NCBI RefSeq assembly: GCF_001638985.1 | Contig: NW_017265135.1 | Location: forward strand, 1,603,223 to 1,667,222 | DNA length: 64,000 nucleotides | Direction: 5' to 3' | Origin: Phycomyces blakesleeanus NRRL 1555(-) | Lineage: Eukaryota > Mucoromycota > Mucoromycetes > Mucorales > Phycomycetaceae | Part shown: in pieces, positions 48,065-60,256 of the stretch | Layout of the letters: each line of letters starts with the position of its first letter | How positions within the stretch are numbered: position 1 is the stretch's first letter | Notes under the pieces: model-generated | Told to the model about the DNA's origin: nothing | Seen by the model: only the letters and a program-made list of their open reading frames with translations | Databases searched by the model: none | Program-made: the position numbers and the translations under genes

Positions 48065-51000
48065 TTATGCTGAACCTGCAGTGTGGTCGGCTGGTGAAGA
48101 CGGTCTTTCCTCCGAAAGTTGTGGCTCGATCTGACTTGGCTTGTCATCTCTCTCCATCTGCTGCTGGTCCTGCGGTTGAACCGAGGGGGTCTCTGTCTTA
48201 TCAGCAGCAGGAACTAATGCTGAAGAAGATCCCTGTTGATCCTTATCCATATTTTCAGGTTCTTCTTCCTCGTGTGCTTGTTTGGTTTTCTTTGATTCTT
48301 CTTCAGGTCCTTCTTTCTCATGCGATCGCTTCTCGCCTGCGACTATTGGGCGAGATCCACCAATACTAAGAAGTGCATCAGCTGCAGATTCATCAAAATC
48401 TTCATCCATTCCTTGCCGTGCCAATCCTCCGTCACTTTCTTGACTCTTGTCTTCTTTTTTGAATTCCATCTTTTCAACCTTTGGGTCTGCCATAATAGGA
48501 GCACCATAAGGACGGTACTCTGTCGTCCGAGCACGGCTTTCCATTCGACTATGGTCTTCCATACGTCTTTCTTCATCTATGGGCATCTTTCGAGGAACGC
48601 TACGGTAAATACTAGATTCTTCATTTTTGACAACTGGAGGATGACGCTGAGACTCAGAATGATAAGATCCCTGCTGTTGCTGAGCTTGCTGTTGAGCTTG
48701 CTGTTGAGCTTGTTGTTGAGCCTGCTGTTGAGCTTGTTGTTGAGCCTGCTGTTGAGCCTGCTGATGTGCCTGCTGTTGAGCCTGTTGCTGTGCTTGCTGT
48801 TGAGCCTGTTGCTGTGCCTGTTGCTGTGCTTGTTGTTGTGCTTGTTGCTGTGCTTGTTGATGTGCCTGTTGTTGTGCCTGTTGTTGTGCCTGTTGCTGTG
48901 CTTGTTGCTGTGCTTGCTGTTGTGCTTGTTGCTGTGCTTGTTGCTGTGCTTGTTGCTGTGCTTGTTGCTGTGCTTGTTGCTGTGCTTGTTGCTGTGCTTG
49001 TTGCTGTGCTTGTTGCTGTGCTTGTGCCTGTGCCTGTTGCTGTGCTTGCTGCTGTTGAGCTTGTTGATGTGCGTGTTGTTGAGCTTGCTGTTGCTTTGAG
49101 CCGTACATGGGACCACTTTCTGATGGTCTTTGGGGACGGTATGGAGCGTTCTCGTGGTCATAGTTTGCAGGTCGCAATGTATGATCATAATGCGCTGATC
49201 CATAAGTTTCATGATGACCAGAACGTGGGGAAGCGTGTTGTGGGGCATCATAATGAGATCCTTGGAGGTGAAGAGGTCCTCGCGAGGGAGGACGGGGGTT
49301 AGGCGACTGAGAAACCAGCTGTGCAGCTCTTCCACCTTCAGGGTTAGGTGATCGGGTGGAAGGATCGAGTGTCGCAGATTTGACGAATGGAGATTGGCGC
49401 ATTGACATAGGGGGAAGGTTTGGCTGAGAAGGAGAAGGGCCAACGCTGCCGTGGCGATTATCTTCGTGCATAATAGGGTTCATTTGAGAACGCTCAGTAG
49501 GTGTAGGTGCACGTCCACCACCACCGATGTCAGGAATTCGCAGCTCATCACGAGTAGGTGTGTATGGATAGGATCGAGGGGAATGTCGGCCACTGCTTCC
49601 TCCACCACCTCCACCACCTCCACCAGGCATAGGCAAATCGCGGGGAGGACCCGATATGGGCTCATGAGAGGAATGAGCATGCTATCATACAGAAATATTG
49701 TTATTATTGTTTTTTAAAAGAAATCTATGAGATTCTGGCGATAATTAATCGCATTAGTCTTACAATAGGTAGCTGAGGTATGGGTGCTCTATCATCAACA
49801 CGAGACTGGGAATTACTTGCTGCTGTGTGGTAAGCAGACATGCTAGATGGAGGTCCGGATGGAGCAGACTAAGGTAAAATAAAATAAATACATGATACAG
49901 GTGGATGTGAGTATAATAATAATATTTTTGTTTAAAAAAAAAAGAAAATGCTCTACATTTACTAACGTACCTGGCCGTATGAAGAAGGCCCATTCAAGGG
50001 CTGTGCACCAGGACCATTTTGGTATTGGCTTGGGTTACTGACATCCTGAGGAACAGGCGCACTACCAGCTCTAAAAAATGTTCGAGGTATAAGTATCAAT
50101 CGTGTTATTCAGTGGATGAACAACAAAGCACTTTATAGTTAAGTATAAACAATTTAAAATCTGAGTAATTTACCCTTGTGTAGATTGTACTGACTGAGAT
50201 TTACGCAAAAGTTCAAGACGCTGTTTGATATGGGGGTTTGAAGGGTCTAATTCAGCAGCTCTTTGGTATGCATCCAGGGCATCTTGTATTTGGTTGTTGC
50301 AAGACTCATAAAGTGTTCCGAGATCATACCACACCTCGCTGATGTAGGGGTTTAATCGAATGGCTCTGCTGTAAGCATCCAATGCGTCTCGGTACTTTTT
50401 TGTTTTTGTTAATCATCACATCATATCATATCATACAATAAAATTTAAAGATTTTTTCCCACTTACTTGATTAATCTGGTAATACAATACACCAATAGAG
50501 CACCAGAAAGTGGGGTTACGGGCATCCCGGTAAACAGCTTGTTGATAAGCTTCATAAGCCTTATTGTAGTTCTGCTCAGCCATGTAGCATCGACCCAAAA
50601 GATACCATGATTGGGCATCATTGCTGTCAGCTTTGAGTGAGCGGGTTAGATACTGAATAGCCAAAGATTGATTGCAGAATGAAGTATTTTGTTGATGGTA
50701 AAGCCAGCCAAGTTGTTGTAAAACCTTTGCATGATCTGGATTTTCCGATAGAACATGTTCATAGGCATTCTTTGCTGATTCGTACTAAAATTACACAAAT
50801 TTAAATAAATAAATATATACAAATAATTACAAGTACATATCCAATTCCAGTTATAATTACAGTTACAGTTACAATTAAATTTACAATCACAATTACAACT
50901 ACAAATACAAATAGACATTATTTATGTGCTTCTTTGAAATTGTACCTCTTTTTGCTGTTCATAAACATGTCCTGTTTGGAACCAAATGTCGGACTCGGTC

Positions 51001-51946
51001 AAAGGTCTTGGGGGAGAATGCAAAATGTAACGGAAGCACTACAATTGAAAGCAGAGTATTAAAAAAAACATCAGCCGACAAAGGTACACATATAAATAAA
51101 GTTAATCAGTCGTCTACTCCTACAAAGATCTTCATCGTGTACAGTTCTCATTTATTCTACAGTTTCTGTTGTTAACCCATTAAAGACCGAGAGAATATTA
51201 CCTGTAAACTAAGATCAAATTTTTGCTGTTGCTTATATATAATACCAAGACGGAAGTAAATTTCGTTGGCCTTTTCGAACTTGCCATCCATTTTCATCAC
51301 AGCCGAAAAGGCTTCTTCGGCATGTTCAAGGGATCCGTACCGGTCGTACAAAATACCAATGCCATACCACAGTTTGGGATCCTGAAAAAAAAAACATGGA
51401 ATACATGTACAAAGTTGAGTTTATCGGATCAAGAGGTATATAAATAAATATATGTCTCTAAATCTCTATATGTATATGTCTCTGTTTCTCTCTCTGCCTC
51501 GCTCTCACTCTATCATATAATAAATAAAAATAAAATAAAATCTGAATTTTAACCTTTGGATTAGAGAGATGATAAAGTGCTTGTTGATAAGCTTGATAGG
51601 CTTCTTGAAGGTTGTCCATCATCAAATAACAGTGGCCAAGTGCAGCCCAAGTCTCGCCATTGCTTTCTTGGATATCTAAAATACGTTTGAAAAAATCTAC
51701 AGCCTAAAAAACATACATGAGTGTTCATATTATTATTATTATTATTTGAGACCCAATCGTTTTCTTTTCAACTCTTTTATATTATATTTCTTTACCCGGC
51801 CAAATTGTTCGCGTCCCCGGCAAAGAGACGCGATCTGAGAAAGAGCAGCAACAGAGTAGGGATTATGTCGCAAAGCAGATTCATAGCAGTTGATGGCTTT
51901 GTCGTAGTCGGTCATCATTTCAGCTAAGTTGCCTGTCATTCAAATA

Positions 51947-51977
<31 letters not shown>

Positions 51978-52204
51978 ATATAAAGGAATAGATGGTTTTT
52001 TTAGAATGATGTAGGTATTGTTTGTAAGTTAAATTTATATATGTATATATATAATTGCCGAGTGTATGTATGTGTGTATTATTCTGGATAGTTCTATGAA
52101 TTGAGTATTTTACCCATTGTTAGCCATGTTTGCTCATTGACAAGAGCTAGCTTCTGGGCAGTACTCGTTGGTTGTGGCTGCTGTGGAGGTACAGTGGCAG
52201 CCAT
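48065..52204 (-). CDS. CYC8: Cyc8/Ssn6 general transcriptional co-repressor
   Basis: Ten exons: 52204-52114, 51932-51796, 51703-51554, 51381-51202, 51038-50946, 50784-50467, 50394-50174, 50070-49971, 49868-49764, 49681-48065; 1003 residues. With Tup1, Cyc8 forms the nuclear co-repressor behind glucose and many other repression programmes. About ten TPR repeats fill residues 25-415 (DYDKAINCYESALRHNPYSV, NYNKAYEAYQQAVYRDARNP, YRDALDAYSRAIRLNPYISE). A Pro/Ser/Gly-rich middle follows. Then comes a run of about 140 residues built on the unit AQQQ with a few His substitutions. The tail is acidic with Lys/Glu-rich segments. The start fits the family (ATVPPQQPQ..LALVNEQTWL). Confidence 0.95.
48665..49095 (-). 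repeat. 12-bp coding minisatellite (Gln-Gln-Gln-Ala) in CYC8
   Basis: About 35 tandem units of a 12-bp repeat. On the plus strand it appears as TGTTGCTGTGCT with synonymous and a few His variants (GATGTGCC). The unit is in frame with CYC8 and encodes an AQQQ tetrapeptide. The middle (48930-49030) is nearly perfect, the ends more varied, suggesting recent unit gain in the centre. Confidence 0.9.
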
Positions 52205-53127
52205 TGTTTCTAGATGAAAACATGTCGAGATTAGCGCACACATTTTGACTCATTTATACTACTATTCACACCCATACACACACAGATTTTTTTTAAAAAA
52301 TTCTCAAACTACGTCACGCTCCCACGCGACAAAGGGGTAAAGAGACAAGAGGTTACCTTAAAGTATTCCACTCAAGAGCGTTCGTCGGAAGGGAGGGAAT
52401 GTGATGAGCGGAAGAAGTAAGAGACGATGTGCAGGGATAATAGCAGATTTGAATCTAACAATAACAATCAGCGCCCAAATGGTGGAAAGACGGAGGGACG
52501 GTCCAAAAGGCTGGAGGTGTTTGCATACTCCACAGCTAAAAAGAAAAAAAAATGACTCGGGATCATCGTAGTTTGAAATTTGCCAGACATCCAAAACGGG
52601 CGATCCAAGTTCAAGTTCCCATGGCAACGAATGATCTCTATCTCTCTTTTTTTTTTTTGCCTTGTCTGTTTTTATTTTTATATTCTTATATTTTTATTTT
52701 TATTTGTATTTTATTTTTATTTTTTATTTTATTTTGTTGCTTTCAACCAATGCAATACGTAGATGTTAAAGAACAGTGTATTTTAAGATTATTCATTTTT
52801 TTACACTTCTTGTACTCTTTTGTGATACAAACTAAAGAAGTACTCAAATAACCTTTTAAGATTGTAATAATATTTTAATCAAAATTTCTTTAGAGCACAT
52901 GCATATGACATCCTCAAGGCATCTTTGACAACCTTATATATAAATATGTGCTCATAATTGTGTTACTGCCATAAACTTATTTTCTTTATTTTATTTTTTT
53001 ACCATACCATAACTTATTTTATTATATATATATAAATATATATATGTAAAATCTAACAAGTCACTTTCTCTTTTCTTTTCTTTTTTTTTGTCCATTTCTT
53101 TCCTTTTTTTCCCAATTTTGTTTCAGT
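52205..53127. other. divergent intergenic region (CYC8 / glutamine synthetase)
   Basis: Contains T-rich low-complexity tracts (52648-52740, 53075-53112) and AT runs. An open frame at 52552-52851 is T-rich and judged spurious. No gene is supported. Confidence 0.6.
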
Positions 53128-54047
53128 ATGCCCATCTTATCCAATGCTTCAACCTTGTCTAAATATATGAAATTAAACCAAAATGGTTTAGTTCAGGCCG
53201 AGTTTATATGGGTAGATGGCTTTAATCAACTAAGGTCAAAGACTAAAACACTGGCATCAAAACCATTTGGCCCAAAAGACATAGCCGACTGGCATTGTAG
53301 CGGTGCCTCTACTGGTCAAGCTTATGTCCATGACTCAGATATAACTCTGCACCCAGTAGCCATATACCCAGACCCTTTTAGACAAGGCGACAATATTCTT
53401 GTACTGTGCGAAACATACGATTCTGTGAGAATGAATATAAATATATCCCTTTTTTCTTTTCTTTTCCTTAACCAATAAAATAGGATGAAGCTCCGTTGGA
53501 AACAAACTATCGCCACAGATGTAACAAAACTATGCAAAACTACGCAAAAGAAGACCCATGGTTTGGAATTGAACAAGAATACACCCTTGTAGAGCCAGAA
53601 TCCAAGAGACCTTATGGGTGGCCAACTTTTGGTTATCCTGAGCCACAAGTAATTTCCCACACATTTTGCAGATGAATAGATAGATTGTCTTGATATATCA
53701 GTATCTGTCTATCTATTAGGGAATGTACTATTGTGGTATTGGCACCGGAAGAATCTTTGGTCGAGATCTAATCGAGGCTCATTACCGTGCTTGCCTGTAT
53801 GCTGGAATTAAGATTGCAGGTGTGAATGTAGAGGTGGCTCCAAGTCAGTTTGAGTACCAAATTGGGCCTTGTGGAGGAATTTCTATGGGAGATGAATTAT
53901 GGGTAGCACGGTTTTTATTGGAAAGACTAGCAGAAGACTTTGGAGTTGCTGTTTCTCTTCATCCTAAACCAGTAGTTGAAGGAGATTGGAATGGTGCTGG
54001 TTGTCACACGAGTAAGTTTGAAAGATATCACTTTAATAATTCTCTAA

Positions 54048-54087
<40 letters not shown>

Positions 54088-54479
54088 TTACAGACTACTC
54101 TACAGCCGCTATGAGACAAGATGGTGGAATGTGTGTCATGGAAGAGGCGATTGACAAGATGGGCGATCGTCATTACGAGCATCTACAAGAGTATGGTGAA
54201 TTTAATGAACTGCGTCTGATTGGCAGTCATGAAACAGGTCACATCGATGCCTTTTCGTACGGAATTGAAAATCGGGGAGCGTCAATTCGCATTCCACGAC
54301 AGGTTGCCAAGGACGGTAAAGGGTACATGGAAGATCGAAGGCCGGTGAGTGGATTTAAATTAACCAATCAAATTACTTATAATTAGATTTCAACCCTCTT
54401 ATAGGCGTCCAATATTGATCCTTATCGTGTTACTCGGATCATTGTGGAGTCAACATTAAATCCATCGCCGTTTTTTTGA
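53128..54479 (+). CDS. GLN1: glutamine synthetase (eukaryotic type II)
   Basis: Five exons: 53128-53424, 53484-53648, 53720-54011, 54094-54344, 54405-54479; 359 residues, the normal length. It makes glutamine from glutamate, ammonia and ATP in the cytosol. Motifs: [16 protein letters not shown] at the start of the beta-grasp domain, [12 protein letters not shown] (metal-binding Glu), a [13 protein letters not shown] segment, [27 protein letters not shown], and [12 protein letters not shown] with the substrate-binding Arg residues. The fourth intron has a GTGAGT donor. The third intron carries a (GT)n run. The gene lies next to CYC8 but divergently; co-regulation is not shown. Confidence 0.97.
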
Positions 54480-54648
54480 GCGTTTTGTAAATAAAAGTAC
54501 ATTGAAAGGCCCAGATCAAAGATATCTTATTAAATGATTTAGTTTATTGAGAATTATAAGTACGTGAGATAATGATAGAAGAGGAAATAGCCATTAAAGA
54601 AATTTGACATGAAGTTTGTCTTGGGGGAAAGTTGTTTCTGTTTTGTTT

Positions 54649-54981
54649 TTAAGCACCAGTGTTTGTGGGATCGGTGGAGGGGACTGGACCAAGACGTCTA
54701 GCCATGGGATCATCGAATTGGTAGAGGACATCAGGGTGATGGGTATTGCGCATTGCATCATTCATGAATCCCTTTGGATATGGGCTTGAAGGACGAGAGT
54801 TAGGACGAGAGTTAGGACGAGAGTTGGGACGAGAGTTGGGGCTTGAATGGGGCTTGAGTTCTTTGTCTTTAGGACTGTCAACTGCGGGTGACCCTTCACG
54901 AGAAGACTCCTTGGAATCAGTCTTCTCGTCTTTGGAACTCTTGCTGTCCTTGTTGTGGCGGCCAAAGTGAGGAAAATGCAT
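54649..54981 (-). CDS. small Ser/Pro-rich protein with SRPN repeats
   Basis: Single exon of 110 residues from ATG 54981; the same frame stays open upstream to 55074, but the nearer Met fits a short leader. After MHFPHFGRHNKDSK comes a highly charged Ser/Lys/Glu segment. Then four tandem SRPN units (PNSRPNSRPNSRPNSRP, encoded by a 12-bp repeat at about 54796-54840) are followed by a conserved-looking end FDDPMARRLGPVPSTDP. It is probably disordered and a phosphorylation target. I do not recognise the family. It is divergent from the prolidase gene, 275 bp apart. Confidence 0.6.
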   Translation of the reverse strand: MHFPHFGRHNKDSKSSKDEKTDSKESSREGSPAVDSPKDKELKPHSSPNSRPNSRPNSRPNSRPSSPYPKGFMNDAMRNTHHPDVLYQFDDPMARRLGPVPSTDPTNTGA

Positions 54982-55256
54982 TAGAAAGAAGATTGATTTA
55001 TGATTGATTTGAAAGCCGGCGATTTTCTGTTTAAACTTATAGGTTTTTTTTTTCCAAAAATAAAACAAAAACAAAAATGAGGTTTGGTATTCCGGTTCGC
55101 CATGAGTCAGAGTGGACGGTTAATGGTTTAGACGTTCATTTCAATAAACTGAGCCTGGTCTTCGGATTATGTGTACCTATAAATGTTTTGCTATTTCTAT
55201 TTTTTACTTTTGCTTGTCCTTTCATTACAACTCCTCTACTTTTTCTCACGCTCAAG

Positions 55257-56756
55257 ATGTCTCCAAAGCTGCCCACTCGCCAGAACGTCCAAAGTGTCCT
55301 CAACCACCTTAACTCCTCTGAGGGTGTTATCTACCTCAAAGGACAGGTCATGACCGAAAGAGATGATACAGATGTTGAACAAGCCTTTCGTCAGGAGAGC
55401 AACTTTTTTTACGTGACAGGTAAAAACAAAAAACAAAAAAAAAACATAAATCTATAAAGGGCTTGTTTGTTTCAAAATGTCATACCATTACAAATTTACA
55501 TGTCATCCTATCTAATAAAGACCCTTTCCTTTGCATCCATACATGCTTGATTTTCTCACTCAAATTAAATAGGTGTTGCCGAGCCTGGATTCCATGTAAT
55601 CATTGATATTGCCTCCCAGCACATCCAACTGATTGCCCCTGTCGTCAACGCTGATGATGTTATGTGGATGGGCATGCCTGACTCTATCAGTGCTCTCATC
55701 GAGAAATACGATGTTGATACCGTTATCTACGAAGACCAACTTGACCAGCGTCTCCAGTCCTCCTCGGTTGTGTATACCCTCCCCACCACCAAGGTTACTG
55801 GTAATTACAACCTGGCCAATCTCGAACAGGTCGCTGCCCTCAAGGTTGCCTTTGGCGAGGCCCGCGCTGTGAAGAAGGACTGGGAAATCGAAATCATTCG
55901 TCAAGCAAACAAGATTTCATCCGATGCTCACGTCAAGTTAATGGAGTCTGTCGAGGTTGGCTCGAACGAGGCCCAGCTGCACGCCCTGTTCTTGTACGAG
56001 TCTGCCCGTCGTGGTGCTTTCTTCCAGGCCTATTATCCAATTATGGGTGTTGGCATGAATGCGGCCACTTTGCACTACAACAAGAATAACGCACCTCTCA
56101 CTAACCCCTCTGACCTGGTTTTGGTTGATGCAGGTGCCGAACTTGATTGCTATGCTTCTGATATTACCCGTGTTTTCCCGGTCGGTGGCAAGTTCACTCC
56201 TGAGGCTGCTGCCATCTACAACCTTGTCCTTGACATGCAAAAGGCCTGTTTGGCTGCTTGCAAGGCCGGTTCAGCTTGGGAGTATATCCACCAGATTGCA
56301 GTTGAGGTTGCCTGCCAGGGTCTTTTGGATCTCGGAATTCTTCAGGGTGAAAAGCAAGAGGTGCTTGACAGCGATGTTGTTGCCGCATTCTACCCCCATG
56401 GTATCGGACACATGCTTGGCCTCGATGTCCATGACGTTGCTGGTTATCCTACTGGTGTTGAACGTATTGACCGTCCTGGCTACCGTTACTTGCGTATGCG
56501 CCGTAACCTAGCTCCCGGCAATGTTGTTACTGTCGAACCCGGAGTTTACTTCTGCGACTTTTTGATTGCCCCTGTTCTCGAAGATGAAAAGACCAGCAAG
56601 TATGTTAACCAGGAAGCTCTTAACAAGTACAAGTCTACTGGCGGTGTTCGTATTGAGGACAACATTGTCATTACTGAGGATGGCTATATCAACCTGACAA
56701 CTGCTCCCAAGGAGATTGAAGAGATTGAGGCTTTGATGACTGCTTCCAAGGCTTAA
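55257..56756 (+). CDS. Xaa-Pro dipeptidase/aminopeptidase (M24B)
   Basis: Two exons, 55257-55419 and 55573-56756; 448 residues. It cleaves at proline-containing peptide bonds with a dimetal centre. The N-terminal domain begins SPKLPTRQNVQSVLNHL and contains RQESNFFYVTG. Metal ligands are visible: VLVDAGAELDCYASDITRVF (both Asp), YPHGIGHMLGLDVHD (His), VTVEPGVYF (Glu) and GGVRIEDN (Glu). The order and spacing are those of fungal prolidase-like PepP. No signal peptide, so it is probably cytosolic. A codon choice richer in C at third positions than neighbouring genes suggests high expression. Confidence 0.94.
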
Positions 56757-58012
56757 AAGGAGAAGAAGGAAATATTGTAATATTAAGATCTGTAAGGGTA
56801 AAATTGATTTATTGAACACCACTACTTCTGGATTTGACTCGCTCTCCAAGTAGACGCAGACTTTTTGGTATATTTTTCTAGAGTCTGTTCATTTGTTTAT
56901 TTATTTATTTATGTATGTATCTATCTTGTTACTTTTCTTTTAATATATTTAATATATATTGTTTAATCTTATCATTCAATCTATATTTTTGAGACTTGTC
57001 CAGTCAATCTATTGGCTTATTAATCAGGGGAATATAACCATGGATCCGGTTCTTTTACCTTTTTTGAGTGTCCTGAGAAAATTACAATTTGTCTTAAAAG
57101 GCACACAAAATTTACTAAAACCAAAAAAACCAAAAAAAAAGACCTTATTTCTTGTGGCCAAAAAAGAAGTCTCTGTTAATCTCCCCACTACATAAACACA
57201 CACACACAAGCACAAATATATATACACATATTATCTTTCAGCCTATTAGACTTGCTTACATAATTTACCTTACACTAAAGCTACACTTTATTTTGCTATT
57301 TTATGATATACTATGGTAGTGATAGGATGAAGAATGTGAAGTGAAAATAAATACAAGCACAAAGTATCTGGATCAGTTTTTTTTTCTTGCTCAAAAGTGT
57401 AACCAAAATGTGATAGTCGTGTAAAGAACCGACCTGTACGCTTGATTTAACGTCTTACAAGTGGAATAATATATGTCATTGATGGATATTATAGAATGTG
57501 TACTACAGTTTTTCAACTTGAGATTGCGCTCTGTAAGAAAAAGAAAATGGCAGCTTTTTAAAGAAGAAAAGGTAAAACGATCTGGCAATAATGTTGAAAG
57601 GTTTTTCAGTATTTAGACGCGTACTAAGACTCTTTAATTCTAATAATTTCAACAGAATTCTATTATTCCTTTTCAATTGAGCTTTTTTTTTTAATGAATT
57701 AGAGTAGCTGTAATTTTTTTAATAAGTATATTGATCCCCCCAAAAGTACAAGAAGACTATTTGTAACACTAGTGGCTAAATACAAATTTTCTATTTAACT
57801 AATAAATAGTTCAAAGGCGCGTAACTTATCAAAGATATCTGAAATGCCGGGATTTTAAATCCCACCATTTCTTACAGTGTATAAAAAAGAATAAATTGCA
57901 GTGATCCTATAATAGACCTTTTGTTCTTCTCTAATTGGTTCCAATAATAGAGTTATACAGTCGCCAAAAAGGCAGGGCATATGGTTTATGATCGCTTCTA
58001 TCGGAACGTGCT
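56757..58012. other. spacer between convergent genes
   Basis: AT-rich; holds 3' ends of the prolidase and transporter genes. GGGATTTTAAATCCC (about 57849-57863) is a perfect short palindrome. No gene was seen. Confidence 0.6.
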
Positions 58013-60256
58013 TCAGAGTACATATCTGAAATCAGGATGTCTATCTCCAACCAGTTCCATTCCACCATGACGTATAATCTCTTGTTCTTTCATATCAGCT
58101 GTCATAGCATCACGTCTCTTGTTCTCTCTTAAGAGTGCAAGCCGTACCACAATAGTAAGAAGCGTTTGGAAAGCCACACAGCTAAACGCAATAGTATTTC
58201 CGGCAAAGTAAAGAGGAGGATCTATGAAATTTTGGAGTAAGCGGAAAGATATGAATTTGCACTGATATTGGATAAATACAAGGTTCTTTTTTTTTCAAGC
58301 CATTAGTGCTACAAACAAACACTATAAACGTACCATAGTATATTTGTCCTCCAATCGCACCTCCTATTGTTCCTACAGACACAATCGAGGCTGACGCTAC
58401 TGCTCTCCTAGTAAGCCCAGCACTAAACCAATACAACGAGTAGAATGAGATAAAATACTTATATATGCTGCCTACAATTTACTTACAAATTATTATTAAA
58501 CCATGCAACTTTTATTGATACATTTGCATAAACAGAAGCAGTGACAATGCATGCCCCAAAATAATTGGCTGCAACATCTTCATGTGGTACAAACATTAGC
58601 ACAAGGAATCCAGCCATAGCAAAAACATTGACAGCGATCATATGGTAAGCCCGTTCAAACAGTTTGTCTATAACTTAACTTGATGAGCCATAAACTAGGT
58701 AATAAGGGAGTATATCCAGAAAGAATTACAGTACACATACAATAATTCTTTCTGTAATCAATACACGTTTCTTTTGTTACCTGAACTATAGCCTATACCA
58801 ATTGTTACCAAAAATGCAAGAAAGTATGGAGGAGTTGTCAATGCTTGAGCAGTAGATTTTGGCCATGTTCCCATCTCAGCTACAATAGATGGTAAGAACA
58901 ATGTGACTCCCTGAAGAGAAACTGTTCCTGAAACGTATATGATCATATAAGCGTAGACTTTCCAGTCATGAAATACTGAGGATACTTGGAGCCATGACCA
59001 AGAATGATCATCAGCTGGACCACCATCTTTTATTTTGAAGAAAAAAAGCAAGCGCTGAATTAAATGAATTTATCTAGCCTAAAGGGGTTCCTTATACCTT
59101 TTGCTAAACGGCTTATAGCAAGCCCTCGCTCTTCTCCGGTAAGAAACCGGGCTGTTTCCGGGTTGTTAGGTAAGTACCACGCTGCAAATATAGACAATAC
59201 AATAGACGGAACCCCTTCAATAATAAATAGCCTACAGAAATGAATCCAGGGCAATGGTAACATTGAGGATTTTATGTTCAATAAATCTTTTAGTACGTGC
59301 AGTAAACTAAGGATGCAGGGTAAAGCTGACGTTTGTAGATAATTTTTTTTACCATTGCCAGGACCTTAGATTGTCATTAGGAATTTGACTAATTGCGTAT
59401 GCTAAAAGACCGCCAAATGCACCAGCAAGTGATCCAAAGGACCAAAAGAAGCCTATCCTGCGCCCGTACTCTTGGCGAGTATACCACAATGACATAAAAT
59501 AAATAACACCTGGAAAGAAGCCTAAATATAGTGTTTATCAAAATTATGTACACGATTTAGGTAATAAATAATAAATAGGGCTGTTGATCTCACCTGCTTC
59601 AAATACACCCAGCATAAAACGAGAGGCTGCTAGACCGCCAAAGTTTGTACATGCAGCCATTGCGGTCGCAACAATACCCCATAGTCTATATGTAATTTCA
59701 AGAAAATTATTTTTTTAAAGAAATAATTCTCCTGTGTAAATTACCCCATCAAGATCCCGAGCCAATGAGATGGACGCCAGCGTCGCATAACGATATTTGA
59801 TGGAAGATCGAATATGACATAGGCAAAATAAAAGATCGAGAGCGCCCATTGATATTCACTTTTTGAAAGTCCAAGATCTTCTTCCAGTCCACCAAGTTTG
59901 GCATTACCAATATTTGATCTACGAAAAATCAATAAAAAATAACAATATCAATTACCTTAATGTTTGTCCTAGCGACATTAAGTTATACGATATTAACCTA
60001 TCAATGTAGCTCAAAAGATATAAAACACACAAAACAGGAAGAAGTCGGGAATCAAGTTTCCTTTAAATCAAATTAAGATTTAATATGCAAGCAGCGTGAG
60101 AAGGTAGATAGATTACACGTATTATAGACGGGCATCTTACCTGACCAACTGAGCTGTACTTTTCGCATCTTCTGGCCTTTCAATATCTGTTAATGTTTCA
60201 AGACGCGTCTCTAGTTTGTAGGTATCAAAGGAAGGAATTTCAACTTTGGCTGGCAT
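58013..60256 (-). CDS. MFS transporter, Dal5-like anion:cation symporter family
   Basis: Ten exons: 60256-60141, 60060-59998, 59918-59745, 59685-59594, 59521-59353, 59231-59098, 59026-58781, 58667-58487, 58422-58334, 58221-58013; 490 residues. The family (allantoate permease Dal5, nicotinate permease Tna1) imports small organic anions at the plasma membrane. Diagnostic segments: KLDSRLLPVLCVLYLLSYID with RSNIGNAKLGGLEEDLGLS at helix 1, SNIVMRRWRPSHWLG, SRFMLGVFEAGFFPGVIYFM, SLWYTRQEYGRRIGFFWS and a late NNFAGLTRRAVASA. About twelve helices are present. The substrate cannot be fixed from sequence. Confidence 0.93.

Noticed and set aside
48665..49095. Regular repeat considered as a CRISPR-like array
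   Set aside because: The units are contiguous, 12 bp, without spacers, and in frame with a protein; the genome is fungal.
48320..49099. Plus-strand frame of 259 residues rich in LLCLLLS repeats
   Set aside because: It is the antisense of the Gln/Ala repeat of CYC8; the repeat lacks stops in several frames, and the TPR gene on the minus strand is certain.
48766..49302. Plus-strand frame of Val/Ala repeats
   Set aside because: Another reading of the same 12-bp repeat, antisense to CYC8.
52552..52851. Plus-strand frame with long Phe/Leu/Tyr run
   Set aside because: Low-complexity T-rich promoter sequence upstream of glutamine synthetase.
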